The notes under the pieces are model-generated. The model was given only the letters and a program-made list of their open reading frames with translations. It had not been told where the DNA came from and did not search any database. Below, piece by piece: positions 35,401 to 46,137 of a stretch of 64,000 nucleotides of DNA. The DNA comes from Psoroptes ovis (Eukaryota; Arthropoda; Arachnida; Sarcoptiformes; Psoroptidae): NCBI GenBank assembly GCA_002943765.1, contig PQWQ01000019.1, forward strand, positions 496,001 through 560,000, written 5' to 3'. The position numbers were made by a program, and so were the translations under genes. Position 1 is the first letter of the stretch; the number at the start of each line of letters is the position of its first letter.

Positions 35401-38200
35401 TCCATCGAATTAATCTCCACAGAGAAAGAGTGATTTCATACTGATCAGGTAATCACAGGTATTTGTTTGTTTGTTTGTTTATTGTTTCATTTCCACCCTT
35501 TCGAATTTCAACAAATTCAATGATTAATTAGATCAAAGAGACTAAAAATGCGGAAAAGTAAATAACACATGGGGTATGCACCTGATTACACATGGGGTCT
35601 GCACCTGATTACACCTGATTCGAATCAATGGGGGGGGGGCGATGACATTCCAAATTCGAATGTTTCGGTGATAAACCCTGGAAGCCATTGGAATAATTTG
35701 CGTGCCCAAAGCTTTCATTAATAATTCACTCAGGTACTTAGATAAATAAAGAATTCTATATTAGGTTGTCCGCAAAGTTTTTGCTGGTTATATCGTAGAA
35801 AATTATTGAAAAATCGGCAAGAATTTTTCGGACAATCTAATATATAAGTACCTGCCTGAAAAATACACCTGCCAAAGAGGTGAACCTGGTAACAACTACT
35901 TTTCGAGCTACCAAAATATCGGAATAAATTAGTTTAATTACATTAACAACCAACAAATGATGATGATGATGATGATCATTGATAATTATGATTATTATCT
36001 TTGTGACTTATAGTTATGCCTCGTTTAACGCTGTTAACCCCTTAATAAGAATGATCAGCGTTATACGAGGGGGTAAAATTTTTAAAAATTTCGTGGTTCA
36101 TGGTCCTTAGCGGATTTTGGAGATTCGAATATTGAAATCTCTGTCTCATGTTTGCGAATTTTTGCGGAGAATTTAGAATCGCAATTCATTGAAACAGCGC
36201 TAATCAAGGCTCTGTGTAATACGAGGTAACAGCTATATATTTGCATGGATGAATGAACAGTAGTGGTCAGTTAATTGTAATTAATGGCCATTCATTCATT
36301 TTCTCTCATATATTTAATTATCACCATTTAAAAAAAATAAAATCAACGATAATCTCTGTTTCGGTACATTGAACTCTTTGAGTTCGAATTATTATCATGG
36401 CTCAAGAATTCAAGTGTCTGAACCGATGATTTGTTTGAACAAAGATTAATTGTTTGGAGTTTAAAGGTTTTAAGGCGTTTTAAGGTTCAAAGGGTTATGT
36501 AAATGCAACAACACAGGTTTTTATAAGGTTATAACCCTGTGATATTTGCGAATCGCTGTCAAATGATCGAACGATTGACTTACCTTCGCTTTCGTATTGA
36601 TCGGTATCCCTAGATCGATTAATTGTTCCGATATTTGTATACGATTATCACGTACGGCAAACATTAACGGTGACCAACCAGTAGTTTCAGATACGGCCAT
36701 TTTATCAAATTCAACATTATATTTATTGATATATTTAATAATTGTATCCACACCAACCCAATCACCTTTACGACATAATGCAACCAATTTATGGCCATAA
36801 TCACTAATATTTTTCGTAGCTCTTGAAGATGGTGATTGATCCAATAGCGATTGTTTCCTTGAACTTCGCCCACCAACATCTTTGGACATTTCCCTGGATA
36901 ATTTTCGACCAACACGTTCACGTGATCTTGAACGTGAACTTGATGATGATGAACCATCTTTACTTTTACCTGGTATCGCACGGCCATCTGTTTTACCGGT
37001 CGCATCAATTGCTACCGCTTTAGCAGCTTTCCGTTGTTGGATTCGTTCTTTTCTTGTTGGCATTTCACTACGTGGTAAACGGCTATCATCCGTATCTTTT
37101 TTCATCGATGATATCGGTGATTCACGTGGTGATGGCCGTGGTGATTTACCGCCACCAAGTGGTGATAATTTATCCGGTGGTAGTGGTGATTTTTTTCCCG
37201 ATTTTAGATCTTGGGGTTGTTGTTGTTGCTGGATACCGAGCCGGCCTAGCTTGGCCATTTCTAATTCAGTCAATTTAACACCACCGATCGAACCTTGTGA
37301 ACGTTTAGCTTTACCGAGTGACCGTGGTGATTTCGAATCTGGTATGGTGGATGATGATGGTGGCGGCTGCGGTGATGGTGTCGCCACTGTCGAACCAACT
37401 GAATTAACATCCAACGCCGCAGTGATGTCCAATTTTTCGACTGTCAATTTTTTTTGCGATAATTTTGTCGGTGCATCGGTCGTTGTCGACGATTGTTGCG
37501 GTTGTGACTTATCACTTTCATCGATTTCGATTATTGTCGCATCATTCGCCGAACCACCATTGATCATTGGCCAATTTCGTTCAGCCAGCTTTTGCCGCTG
37601 TTGTTGGCGTGATTTTTCCAAATCTTTTTTCAATTCTTGTATGCTTACACTTTTCAACCGCTTCAACTGTTTATCTTCAGGCAGATCGGTCGCTTTAACT
37701 TGCGTAGCATCGGTCGGATAGATTTCTTTCGGTACCGGGGACCGCTTGCGTTTGTCTTTGGCGGTGATTTCGGAGATTTCAAAAGATTCGATTATCGAAT
37801 TCAATTCAAAAATCTTAAGAAAATAAAAATTAAGGTTCTACTTACCATCGATGATTGGCTTTGCTACGATATCGATTGAGCTTTGTTTTTGTAATTGTTG
37901 CTTCTTCGATGCATCTTTGGCTGTCGCTGAAGGTGTTTTATTATCACTGATTTTATTATCACCTGAACGATTATCATCATTGTGGCCATTCACCAGTAGA
38001 CCATTGATTTGTTGCATTTGTGGACTTGGATTATTCAGTAGACGATTAACATCTAGTTGATCTAATTGTTGTTGTTGGCGATGATTAGAATTATCCATAA
38101 TGATTCGATTCGAATCATCATGATTAGTGGTTTGATTCGAATCACGGATGATATTTTGATTGATTTTCACATTATCAATTTTATCATCAATCATAACCAT
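29452..38200 (-). CDS. nompC: TRPN mechanosensory channel NOMPC
   Basis: Sixteen predicted exons give 2088 aa: 37846-38200, 36584-37755, 34714-35133, 34237-34638, 33951-34154, 33661-33888, 33330-33575, 33169-33267, 32901-33101, 32695-32793, 32424-32630, 32163-32369, 31976-32098, 31596-31901, 31318-31524, 29452-31242. A ~470-aa Ser/Gln/Pro-rich N-terminus precedes about 29 ankyrin repeats (TPLHLAA-type, ~33 aa each). Next come the linker helix (ENKPIQEF), six membrane segments, FHHLFGPWA before S5, a pore region around LLFFALFGL, and the TRP box WKFGRAKLIR. Repeat number and the order of blocks match Drosophila NOMPC, the force-gated touch and hearing channel whose ankyrin spring tethers to microtubules. 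The exon 1-2 join (90-nt intron, AG at 37756-37757) is the least certain. The Drosophila N-terminus is much shorter. Confidence 0.93.
35565..35620. repeat. 23-bp tandem repeat, 2.4 copies
   Basis: Units at 35565-35587 and 35588-35610 differ at one base. Each starts ACACATGGGGT and ends GCACCTGATT. A partial copy ACACCTGATT follows. Confidence 0.85.
35761..35840. mobile_element. Hairpin MITE, subfamily B, in nompC intron
   Basis: 80 bp, TTAGGTTGTCC...GGACAATCTAA, TA on both sides, B-type centre TTATATCGTAG. Confidence 0.92.
36019..36070. repeat. 15-bp inverted repeat CCTCGTWTAACGCTG
   Basis: CCTCGTTTAACGCTG at 36019-36033 and its reverse complement with one change at 36056-36070. A third, partial arm (AATACGAGGTAAC) lies at 36218-36230, so the two outer copies could bound a ~210-bp element. 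Confidence 0.65.
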
Positions 38201-38649
38201 TTCGTTGAATGATGATTGGTGGTCGGTGATCTGTTAGGTGTGGACCAGAGAGATAGCTTGAATCACTCAAATTGATTCATTGAATTGAATGTGATTGTTG
38301 AAAGGATCGATTACTACCACAGGATTGAAATCAAATTGTTGATGATAAATTACACATAGAATCACTGATAAATTCATTGATTGAATTACGAATTTGGAAC
38401 AAAATTTGGATCAAAAATTTTCAAAAATATGAAACTTCACAATGAATTTCAATGATTTTTGAATGAATTTTTTCGAATTCACATTCACCAAAATGACTTC
38501 GGTACCCTTTTAGTTGTATTTGTACCATGCAATAAAATGACCATCACTGATTACATTGAATGGTCATAATTGTGATCATCCATACACATAAACACACACA
38601 CGATGTGGTCAGTGAGTGGTTAAGGGTATGTGAAACCATTGAATATACC

Positions 38650-38708
38650 CACACACACACACACACACCTACAGGCGTAATACCTACTGGTATTACACAC
38701 ACACACAC
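38650..38708. repeat. Paired CA microsatellites around a palindrome
   Basis: Two CA runs (38650-38668 and 38694-38708) enclose GGCGTAATACCTACTGGTAT, whose core AATACC...GGTATT is self-complementary. Confidence 0.75.
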
Positions 38709-39377
38709 ATTGCAATCTAGAAATATTTTTTGTTGAACCATAGTCCCGAAAAATATTTAGGTTAAATAAATTCATAACTATCCATCTAATTATTATTATT
38801 ATTTCATTCATTTAAAATCTATTTCAAGGGGGCTATTTCAGTTTGATTGTCCGATCGGTAACGAATATTAACGTTGCAACAATAGCAATAATACCCGTTG
38901 ACCATAATTACTTTGTATTGTTTATGATGATGACGATGACCAAAAATACAAATATCCGTGTCTGTCCGTTAAATAATATACCTTTATGTCAGGTGTACTA
39001 CCTTTATGTTTGTATCGGTGTGTTTATGCAACAAACAACCCCATCAAAAGAAAAAAACGATTCATTTACACGAAATGTATGAATGAAAATGTATATGAAC
39101 ATTTCAATGCATGTATTGCTACCTCAATGATAATTAGCAAAAGATGGTTGAAGATAGGTACCTCTGAAATGATAATATTCAAAAGTTTCATTTCGAATTC
39201 GAATTATGGATCCAAGTGTGAACAATTTTCAAATTCGGAAATTATTTTCAAAAGGGTTTTTCTGAAGGTAGTGGGTCAACATCAGACATATTCTCGCACA
39301 GATATATCGGTGCACTTGTCATGTATGTTTTATATATACCAAATGCCTAAACACACACATGCAGCGATAGCCAAATA

Positions 39378-39457
39378 TTAGGTTGTCCGAAAAGTTCTTG
39401 CCGATTTTTTAATTATTTTCTACGATATAATCGGCAAAAACTTTCCGGACAATCTAT
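39378..39457. mobile_element. Hairpin MITE, subfamily B
   Basis: 80 bp beginning TTAGGTTGTCCG after TA and ending CCGGACAATCTAT. The centre TTTTCTACGATATAAT is the reverse orientation of B copies such as 35761-35840. Confidence 0.88.
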
Positions 39458-39683
39458 TGAATCATATTTGAATATTTGAATTGAATCGAAATGAATGGGT
39501 ACAATTGGACAATTGTTCTGTAATTGTTAGATTGGTGTTGGAATTACAATTTTTGGCAATATTTCAAAATTAATCATTTCATTTTTTCATTATTGTTACT
39601 GGCTATGCAAGGTGGTGGTCATGGTGGTGGTGGTGGTGGCCATTTTACTAAATGATTATTGTTATTCAGTTAATTGTTATTTA

Positions 39684-39764
39684 TTGGGTTGTCCCATAAG
39701 TTCTTGCCGTTTTTTAAGATTTTTTTTCATTCAAAAAACGTCAAGAACTTATAGGACAACCTAA
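39684..39764. mobile_element. Hairpin MITE, subfamily A
   Basis: 81 bp, TTGGGTTGTCCC...AGGACAACCTAA with TA on both sides and the CATAAGTTCTTGCCG core. Confidence 0.9.
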
Positions 39765-41026
39765 TATAATCGTTATTTATATTCGTTCATATAAATTGAT
39801 ATCCATAATATTACCATAATAAATGATGATGATGATGATCTAAATTTCGTTGTTGTTGTTACTGTTGTTGTCCATAAACATTTTTTGACGTAATCAAACA
39901 ATTTGATCGTCGGCCAAAAATTATGATCATTTCCGGCTAATAATAATTCATGTCAACATTCGAATTCGAATTTTACGGACATCTTCAAGCATTCGAATTC
40001 GGCGATTCATTGATGCAATCATCAATGATCATTTCGAAGCGTTTGTGACCCTAGAAAACCCTTTTGAACCTTACCCCAACCTAACTTAAACCATGTTAAC
40101 ACACATGGTGCACACATACATTCGCCAGTTTTCGAAATGCTTCAATGATTTCGATTAATTTCGAAATTTGCTTCGACCCTGTTTCAACGATTATTTTTTG
40201 GAGAGAAAAAATAATAATAATTGATTATTTTGACCAATTAATCGTTGATCATTTGTATGCACTCGTTCGGTGTAAGCGTGTGGATCTGTGGATATTTGAG
40301 GACAGATATTTGTGGATATATACGTTGATATATCCTTGGTAACTCTTCATGTTTATGGCTTGATCAGGGTTTTATTAGGGTTTTAGGGTCGGTGTTTATT
40401 CATTAATTCTATCGAATGGATAATACCACCATCATTACACCCACACAGAAATATTCACACACACACACACACATTTAAATAAACCCACAAACAGTTATAC
40501 ATACCTGATAACACATAAATCATGAATGATTTCTGAAATACCTACAACACAAAATGAATTCAAAATAATTTTTAGGTCATTCATAAATATGTTTCGAAAA
40601 AATTTGAATTGTAAAAATACACCAAAAAAGTTTTCTGATTTGAACGTGACCATTTATTGGTTGCACACACATATTGGTCTATTGGTCACACACAGACTAT
40701 TGAGGTTATAGACTTGTATGCTTAAAAACACATGTACCGTACCCGCCATTTTTGAATATGATTATCATTGAAAAGTGTTTGAAATTACTGACTGATCACA
40801 GGTCAAAAATAGTTTCATAGGTCAAAAATCGCTCGATTCACTGACACAGATAAATACATGCAGGGTTAATCTTAATTGAAGACAAGGCTATTCATACCTT
40901 GGAATTGATTGAAATCTTGACTCAAACCTTGATTCATTGAAATTTATTCAAAAATTGATTTTTTTAAAATCCAAGATTTCAAATTTCTTAGATTTTCAAT
41001 GATTTCAATCATTCAAAATTGGCTGT

Positions 41027-42884
41027 TCAAAATTTAATTTGAACCATTCGGACAAATTTTCCCGCCAATTCATCGGATAATCGATCATTTGAATGTATGG
41101 CAATCGATAGACCATCAACACTTTTTGTTATTGATTTTATCATTGAAAATGATGGTAATAATTCTTTGATCATTGATTCATAATCACCGGTATCACGTAA
41201 TTCGACCAAAGTCAAATGATCACTCATCAGTAAGACTGGATCAAATCTATGGCCATTCATTTCTTGTAAATATGACCGGCGTCCTTGTGGTATACCAATG
41301 TATTCACGGTGTTGATCAGTTTTGACCATGATTTTGTTGAAACAACAATGTTTTCGATGGCCATCCACTACGTTGTCATTGTCATCCTCGACTATGACTG
41401 CTTCTAGGTTCATTTCCGTGGCTAAATTCGATGTTGAAATCAAATTGACTTCTTTACCAAGTTTTTCCGTTAAGAAACCCATCAGAATGGTTTCACGTAT
41501 CAATTTCGATGCTTCGCGGGTTTCTTGGCCGAATAATTTTATTTCAAATTTTTTCGTATTCGGTGAATCCTTGGCTATCAATTTGCCAAGATTTCGACCC
41601 AAAATTCGCCATAGTAAATTACGATGATTAAGCATAGCTGATAGCAGTGGGGTATTCACAACACCAGGTACTGATCGGCCATCTAATATGTCCAAAAATT
41701 GAAGGGCTATTTCTTTGGCAACATTATTTTGTGCTTCACGTGTACTTGCACCTAAATGTGGTGTACAAACAACGTTTGGATGTTCGATTAGTTCACGATT
41801 TTTTGGTGGTTCTTCACTGTAAACGTCTAAACCGGCCGCCGAACAATGACCAGATTTCAATGATTCAAGCAAATCCATTTCATTGATTATACCACCACGT
41901 GCAACATTTATGATGCGTACACCTTTTGGACATTTGCGGAGGGTTTCAGCGTTGATCATATCTGAAAATAAGTGGAATAATCATATTGACAATCAATGAC
42001 AGGCAAGGAAAGGCTTCGATTTACTTTTAGTTTGCGGTATCAACGGTGTATGTACCGTAATGAAATCAGCTCGGGGCCATATCTCATCCAACGACAATGA
42101 TTCGACACCGAATTCGGCTGCATCTTCAGCCGACACGATTGGATCGAAACCAATGGTTTTCATACCGAATGATTGCATACGAATGGCTACTTCACGTCCA
42201 ATTCGACCAAGACCAATGATGGCCAATGTTTTATCTTTGATTTCATTCCCTACAAAGGTTTTTCGATCCCATTTGCCTGATTTCAACGATTGACAAGCTT
42301 GCGGTACCATACGTGCTGTCGATAATATCATTGCGCATGTCAATTCTACGGCCGATATGGTATTTCCGCCTGGTGCACTGAAATTACACGAATTGAATTA
42401 TGATATAAGGTCCCTGATTTCAAATATTAAGGTTGTCCGAAAAGTTCATTCCGCTTAATCGAATAGAGTTGCTGGATGAAAATCGGCCATAACTTTCCGG
42501 ACAACTTCAAAATACATACTTAATAACAATAATACCAGCACGTGTTGCTGCATCACAATCAATATTATCAACACCGACACCAGCACGTCCAATTAATTTC
42601 AAATTTTGACCAGCTTCAATCACTTCTTTGGTCACTTGGGTACCGCTACGAACAATCAAGGCATCATAATCCTGTAAAAATCATGAAAAACATTTTAAAA
42701 TTGATCAAACAATTCAAATCTCAAGACCTTCACAGGTCATAACCCTTACCTTAATCACTGAAATCAATTCATTCGCCGGCAATCCTGGCCGCAAATCACA
42801 ATCGATGTTACGTTGACGTAGGATATCGATGGCAGCTTCATCAACGGCATCGGATATGAGAATTTTTTCAATTTTCATCTTCAT
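41027..42884 (-). CDS. PHGDH: D-3-phosphoglycerate dehydrogenase
   Basis: Four exons (42750-42884, 42520-42671, 42025-42377, 41027-41961) give 524 aa; human PHGDH is 533. It catalyses the first step of serine synthesis, oxidising 3-phosphoglycerate with NAD. The N-terminus MKMKIEKILISDAVD starts the substrate domain. VRSGTQVT, GRAGVGVDN and the Rossmann signature GLGRIGREVA are intact. The catalytic Arg (NVARGG), Glu (SEEPP) and His (PHLGAS) are all present. A ~200-aa C-terminal extension corresponds to the animal-type intervening (ASB) and regulatory domains but is divergent. Intron 2 (142 nt) consists largely of a hairpin MITE lying about 10 nt from the splice donor. The enzyme should be active. 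Confidence 0.95.
42427..42510. mobile_element. Hairpin MITE, subfamily C, inside PHGDH intron 2
   Basis: About 84 bp. The left end TTAAGGTTGTCCG carries one extra A. The right end is CCGGACAACTTCAA. The interior words TTCCGCTTAATC and GATGAAAATCGGCC define subfamily C. Its right end is about 9 nt from the exon 2 splice donor. Confidence 0.85.
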
Positions 42885-43394
42885 ATTTAGCTGAATTGGA
42901 TTAATTTCAATTAAACACAAGCAAAAGGTCTTCAAGACACCCTTAAAGACACCCTTAAAAACACTTAAAAACACTGAAGAAACACTTTGAATGGTGATCA
43001 ACAAACAAATGAATGACAAGTGAATCACTTTACAAGCAAAATACGTCTTTAAATCAATTTAAATTCGAATTAAAACACCAGAAATTTACATAAGAAATAC
43101 ACAGAGTGGAAAATATCGGCTCATATTTATTCAATTTGAATTATTTCATCGATGATAACGATTAATCATTGGTGAACACAAACAAACAAACAACGACTCA
43201 CCATTGATTGAATGGATGGATGGATGGATGATATAATCAAACAATGATTCGATTTGGCTCAACCAGAGCACCAAACATTGAAATATTTGGATGGATGGAT
43301 GTACATTTTGCTCAAGAAATGATTGAAACGACTTGTACATTGATAAATGATGATGCTAAGCCGAAAACTTGTATGACAAGTAAATGTTGATGTA

Positions 43395-43475
43395 TTGGGT
43401 TGTCCACAAAGTTCTTGCTGTTTTTCGAATGAAAAAAAATTGAAAAAAACGGCAAGAACTTATGGGACAACCTAA
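43395..43475. mobile_element. Hairpin MITE, subfamily A
   Basis: 81 bp, TTGGGTTGTCCACAAAG...GGGACAACCTAA, TA on both sides. Confidence 0.9.
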
Positions 43476-43556
43476 TAAATGTTTTTTGATGTTGAATGAA
43501 TGAAGATGATTCAAGTTTTTTTAAGGCTAAAACTTTTAAAATGACTGTGTTTTGTA

Positions 43557-43639
43557 TTAGGCTGTCCGAAAAGTTCATTCGGCTTAATCAGATGGAGTTG
43601 CTGAATGAAAATTGGCCAGAACTTTTCGGACAACCTGAA
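43557..43639. mobile_element. Hairpin MITE, subfamily C
   Basis: About 83 bp, TTAGGCTGTCCG...GGACAACCTGA, TA on both sides. Interior TTCGGCTTAATC and GAATGAAAATTGGCC as in the PHGDH-intron copy. It starts only 81 bp after the end of the previous hairpin. Confidence 0.88.
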
Positions 43640-44616
43640 TACATTTCATTCACCAAAGACATCGATGCATTGTATTATCTTGACCATGCTTTGCTAGGGT
43701 CGAAAATATCTTCAAAGCATTCAAAGATATCAAGGTTCAAAGGTCATATAGCCTTAGATGTGCAATGGTGCAATGCTATTGCAAGTATCTTATTGAATGA
43801 AAATGCTGATTGATCTGGTTGAATTCGGTTTCATTTGATTTGATTTGTTTATTGGTGATAATTCAATGATAATCAATGAAATGTGATCAATCATCGCCGA
43901 TTGATTACGATTTAATTATCATTTGATTCGAAATCATAATCTTTGGCCCGTTCGCTATCATTGTTGATTGGAAACTTTCCATCAATTCGAATGGTAGAAA
44001 ACGATATCTTCGAATCGATTGATAATATCGAAATAATCAAAATTGATCATCGTCAATAACTAAGATATGGCAGACAAAATGTCTGTCATATCAATGCCTG
44101 AAGATATCTTGGAAATTCTCAAATTTCTTCTTGAAATTTTCTTAAAATTTTCTTAGACGAATTTTCTTAAAATTTAAAATTTGAAATCAAATTCGAATTC
44201 AGTGATAATTGTCGCCAAGTCGCTGGTGGTGGTTATGATGGGGGTGGTGATGATGATGATCATTCAACAAGGATCAATGAGGATCAATGAGATCAATGAT
44301 CAATCGATTCAGTGTATTCGCTCAGGGCAAAACAGGGGAAGCACCGAGCACTTGGCACGATGTTTAAGATGTTTCGGCGGCTAAAATGCACCAAAATAAA
44401 CAAATGCACCAAGTCGTATCTGAATCATTAAATCAATCATTTGATTGCCAAAAAATTTTGTTTTTGCCAAATGTGTCACCAAAACAACAACATCAAGTAA
44501 ACAAATGAATGAATAAATGAATAAATAAACAGAATAATCGATCAGTAATCAATCAATCAATCAGAGAGGAAAATCGAATGAGCAAAGTTCATAGATATTC
44601 AAATTGAATTGAAATA

Positions 44617-44698
44617 TTAGGTTGTCCCATAAGTTCTTGCCGTTTTTTCAGATGTTTTTTCATTTGAAAAACGGCAAAAACTTATGGGACAAACCTAA
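44617..44698. mobile_element. Hairpin MITE, subfamily A
   Basis: 82 bp, TTAGGTTGTCCC...GGGACAAACCTAA, TA on both sides. The right arm has one extra A. Confidence 0.9.
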
Positions 44699-45041
44699 TA
44701 GTTACGAATCAAACACATTAGACACAAATAAACAAAAGGAAATTCCATTGATTGGAATTTGAACCTTTTACGAAAATCATCATCATTGATCGATTCGATT
44801 GATTGATTGATTTTGGTTGTTTGTTTGTTTGTTTGTTTATGCCTTAAGATGTATCAATTGGTACATTGATATCTTTGGAGATCAGAAAATCACAAGATTT
44901 TCAAGATAATCAAAGCATTTGAGTCGTCGACGACGATGCGAAATAATCGAATTTGAACTAAATCAATTTAAACCAAATCGAAATCGAATTGAATTTGATC
45001 CAAAATAACCAGATCAATACAAAGATATTTATTTTAATTAT

Positions 45042-45467
45042 TTACAAATTATTGTTGTTGAGGTCATAATCCTCATGAAGTTCCAATAATAAATCGATAA
45101 TATACTGATCACAGCTGTCCATTGATTCATTTTCAAAATCAAAATTCAAAGAATTGGTCGAATCGGTCTTCATCGATTGATTGATTGATGTCGGATGAGG
45201 CGACGATGTTTGGGTGCTTCGAGGTTGATTAGTGGTTAGAGCTGCTGCTCTTGTTACTGCTGCCACTACAGGTGTTTGAAGGGGTCCATGCGATGATGGC
45301 AATTCAGTGGAATATCGATCACCTTGATCGAAATTGACGATGATAATCGAATTCGATTGTTGCTGACCATGATTGATCCATTGATGATGATGATGATGCT
45401 CGAATATGACTGGTTTTGTTGAAACGATACCGTTTGGTCGGCTATTTTGACGGCTGTAATTTGGCAT
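45042..45467 (-). CDS. Hypothetical small protein with His run and acidic Leu-rich tail
   Basis: A 141-codon frame with an ATG at 45467 and a TAA at 45042. It contains a run of five His, a Ser/Thr/Pro-rich middle, and an acidic end (SMDSCDQYIIDLLLELHEDY) that could be an amphipathic helix of the transactivation type. I do not recognise the family. It lies on the same strand and 670 bp downstream of the SREBP-like gene, so it could be a separate gene or an unrecognised 3' exon. I found no convincing splice join between them. It is longer and less AT-biased than chance frames nearby, but real coding status is uncertain. Confidence 0.35.
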   Translation of the reverse strand: MPNYSRQNSRPNGIVSTKPVIFEHHHHHQWINHGQQQSNSIIIVNFDQGDRYSTELPSSHGPLQTPVVAAVTRAAALTTNQPRSTQTSSPHPTSINQSMKTDSTNSLNFDFENESMDSCDQYIIDLLLELHEDYDLNNNNL

Positions 45468-46137
45468 ATTTGATTAAGATTAACCCTTTTGGTTTCAATA
45501 AATCAAAATAATAAAGGTTATAATCTTGAGAATTTTCTAGGAGTTTTCAGGTAAATTTCAATTTGTTCGAATCGTATTTATGCACACACCAGCAATGATC
45601 GATTGAAAATGATTGATTTTGTCGTTTGACCTTTGACATGGTGAGCAATTTTCGAATTCTTTTAATATTTTCATAGGTGGACCCTAGGTTAATCCGATTA
45701 GTTGATAAGATTGCAATGGCAATTGTGATGATACGCCCACAATTGATATTTTTATCATTTTTTTTTTTGTTTTTTAACCTTTTGATGATAATGATGATCA
45801 ATTATCAAAACCTTTAAACCTTTCAACACTTTTTGGCCAAAGCTTTTTTTTTTATTTCACTCTCAGTGGGGCATAAGGCATTGACTTTGCCTCTATGATA
45901 AAGCATGATGATGATGACCAGAGAGGTATAACCTTGAGTGGCCAATCATACATGTGTAAATGGTCAAGTAAAAGGTCATGGCTATGGTCCTCATGGTCAT
46001 CATCATCATCATACCTTATCATTGCAAAGTTCAAATTCTTTGATTCGATTTTTTGTACAAAAAATGTCAAATTGAATTAATTTTAATTCAGTGGAAAATT
46101 AATTTTAATTTTATTTCAGATAATAATTGAATAATAT
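45468..46137. other. Spacer between small ORF and SREBP-like gene
   Basis: 670 bp, AT-rich, probably the 3' UTR of the minus-strand bHLH gene and the upstream region of the small ORF. No other feature seen. Confidence 0.45.

Larger units (their letters stand above)
35134..36583 (-). other. 1.45-kb nompC intron 2
   Basis: By far the largest intron of the gene. The flanking exons splice in phase 0 exactly between two ankyrin repeats with no missing repeat. It holds a 23-bp tandem duplication (35565-35620), a 10-G run at ~35630-35639, a hairpin MITE (35761-35840) and CCTCGT inverted repeats (36019-36070). Confidence 0.75.
38201..41026. other. Intergenic, nompC promoter / PHGDH 3' side
   Basis: 2.8 kb without a supportable gene. 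Contents: CA microsatellites at 38650-38668 and 38694-38708 flanking a short palindrome (AATACC/GGTATT), two hairpin MITEs (39378-39457, 39684-39764), a GGTGGTGGT patch near 39611-39640 and simple repeats. Short open frames here lack similarity to any family. Confidence 0.6.
42885..45041. other. Intergenic with three hairpin elements
   Basis: 2.1 kb upstream of PHGDH and downstream of the small ORF at 45042. It holds hairpins at 43395-43475, 43557-43639 and 44617-44698, a GGAT/ATCC repeat near 43213-43228 and a GTTT run near 44817-44838. No gene supported. Confidence 0.6.

Noticed and set aside
36882..37721. 279-codon plus-strand frame antisense to nompC exon 2
   Set aside because: A shadow frame: the opposite strand encodes the low-complexity NOMPC N-terminus, which continues into ankyrin repeats.
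37805..37845. 32-nt intron between nompC exons 1 and 2 ending at CTTAAG
   Set aside because: Too short for splicing, and the join gives an in-frame TGA. An acceptor at 37756-37757 gives a 90-nt intron and keeps frame.
44064..44092. Short palindrome around GGCAGACA/TGTCTGTC
   Set aside because: About 12-bp arms, a single copy and no neighbours. Could be chance or a minor hairpin.
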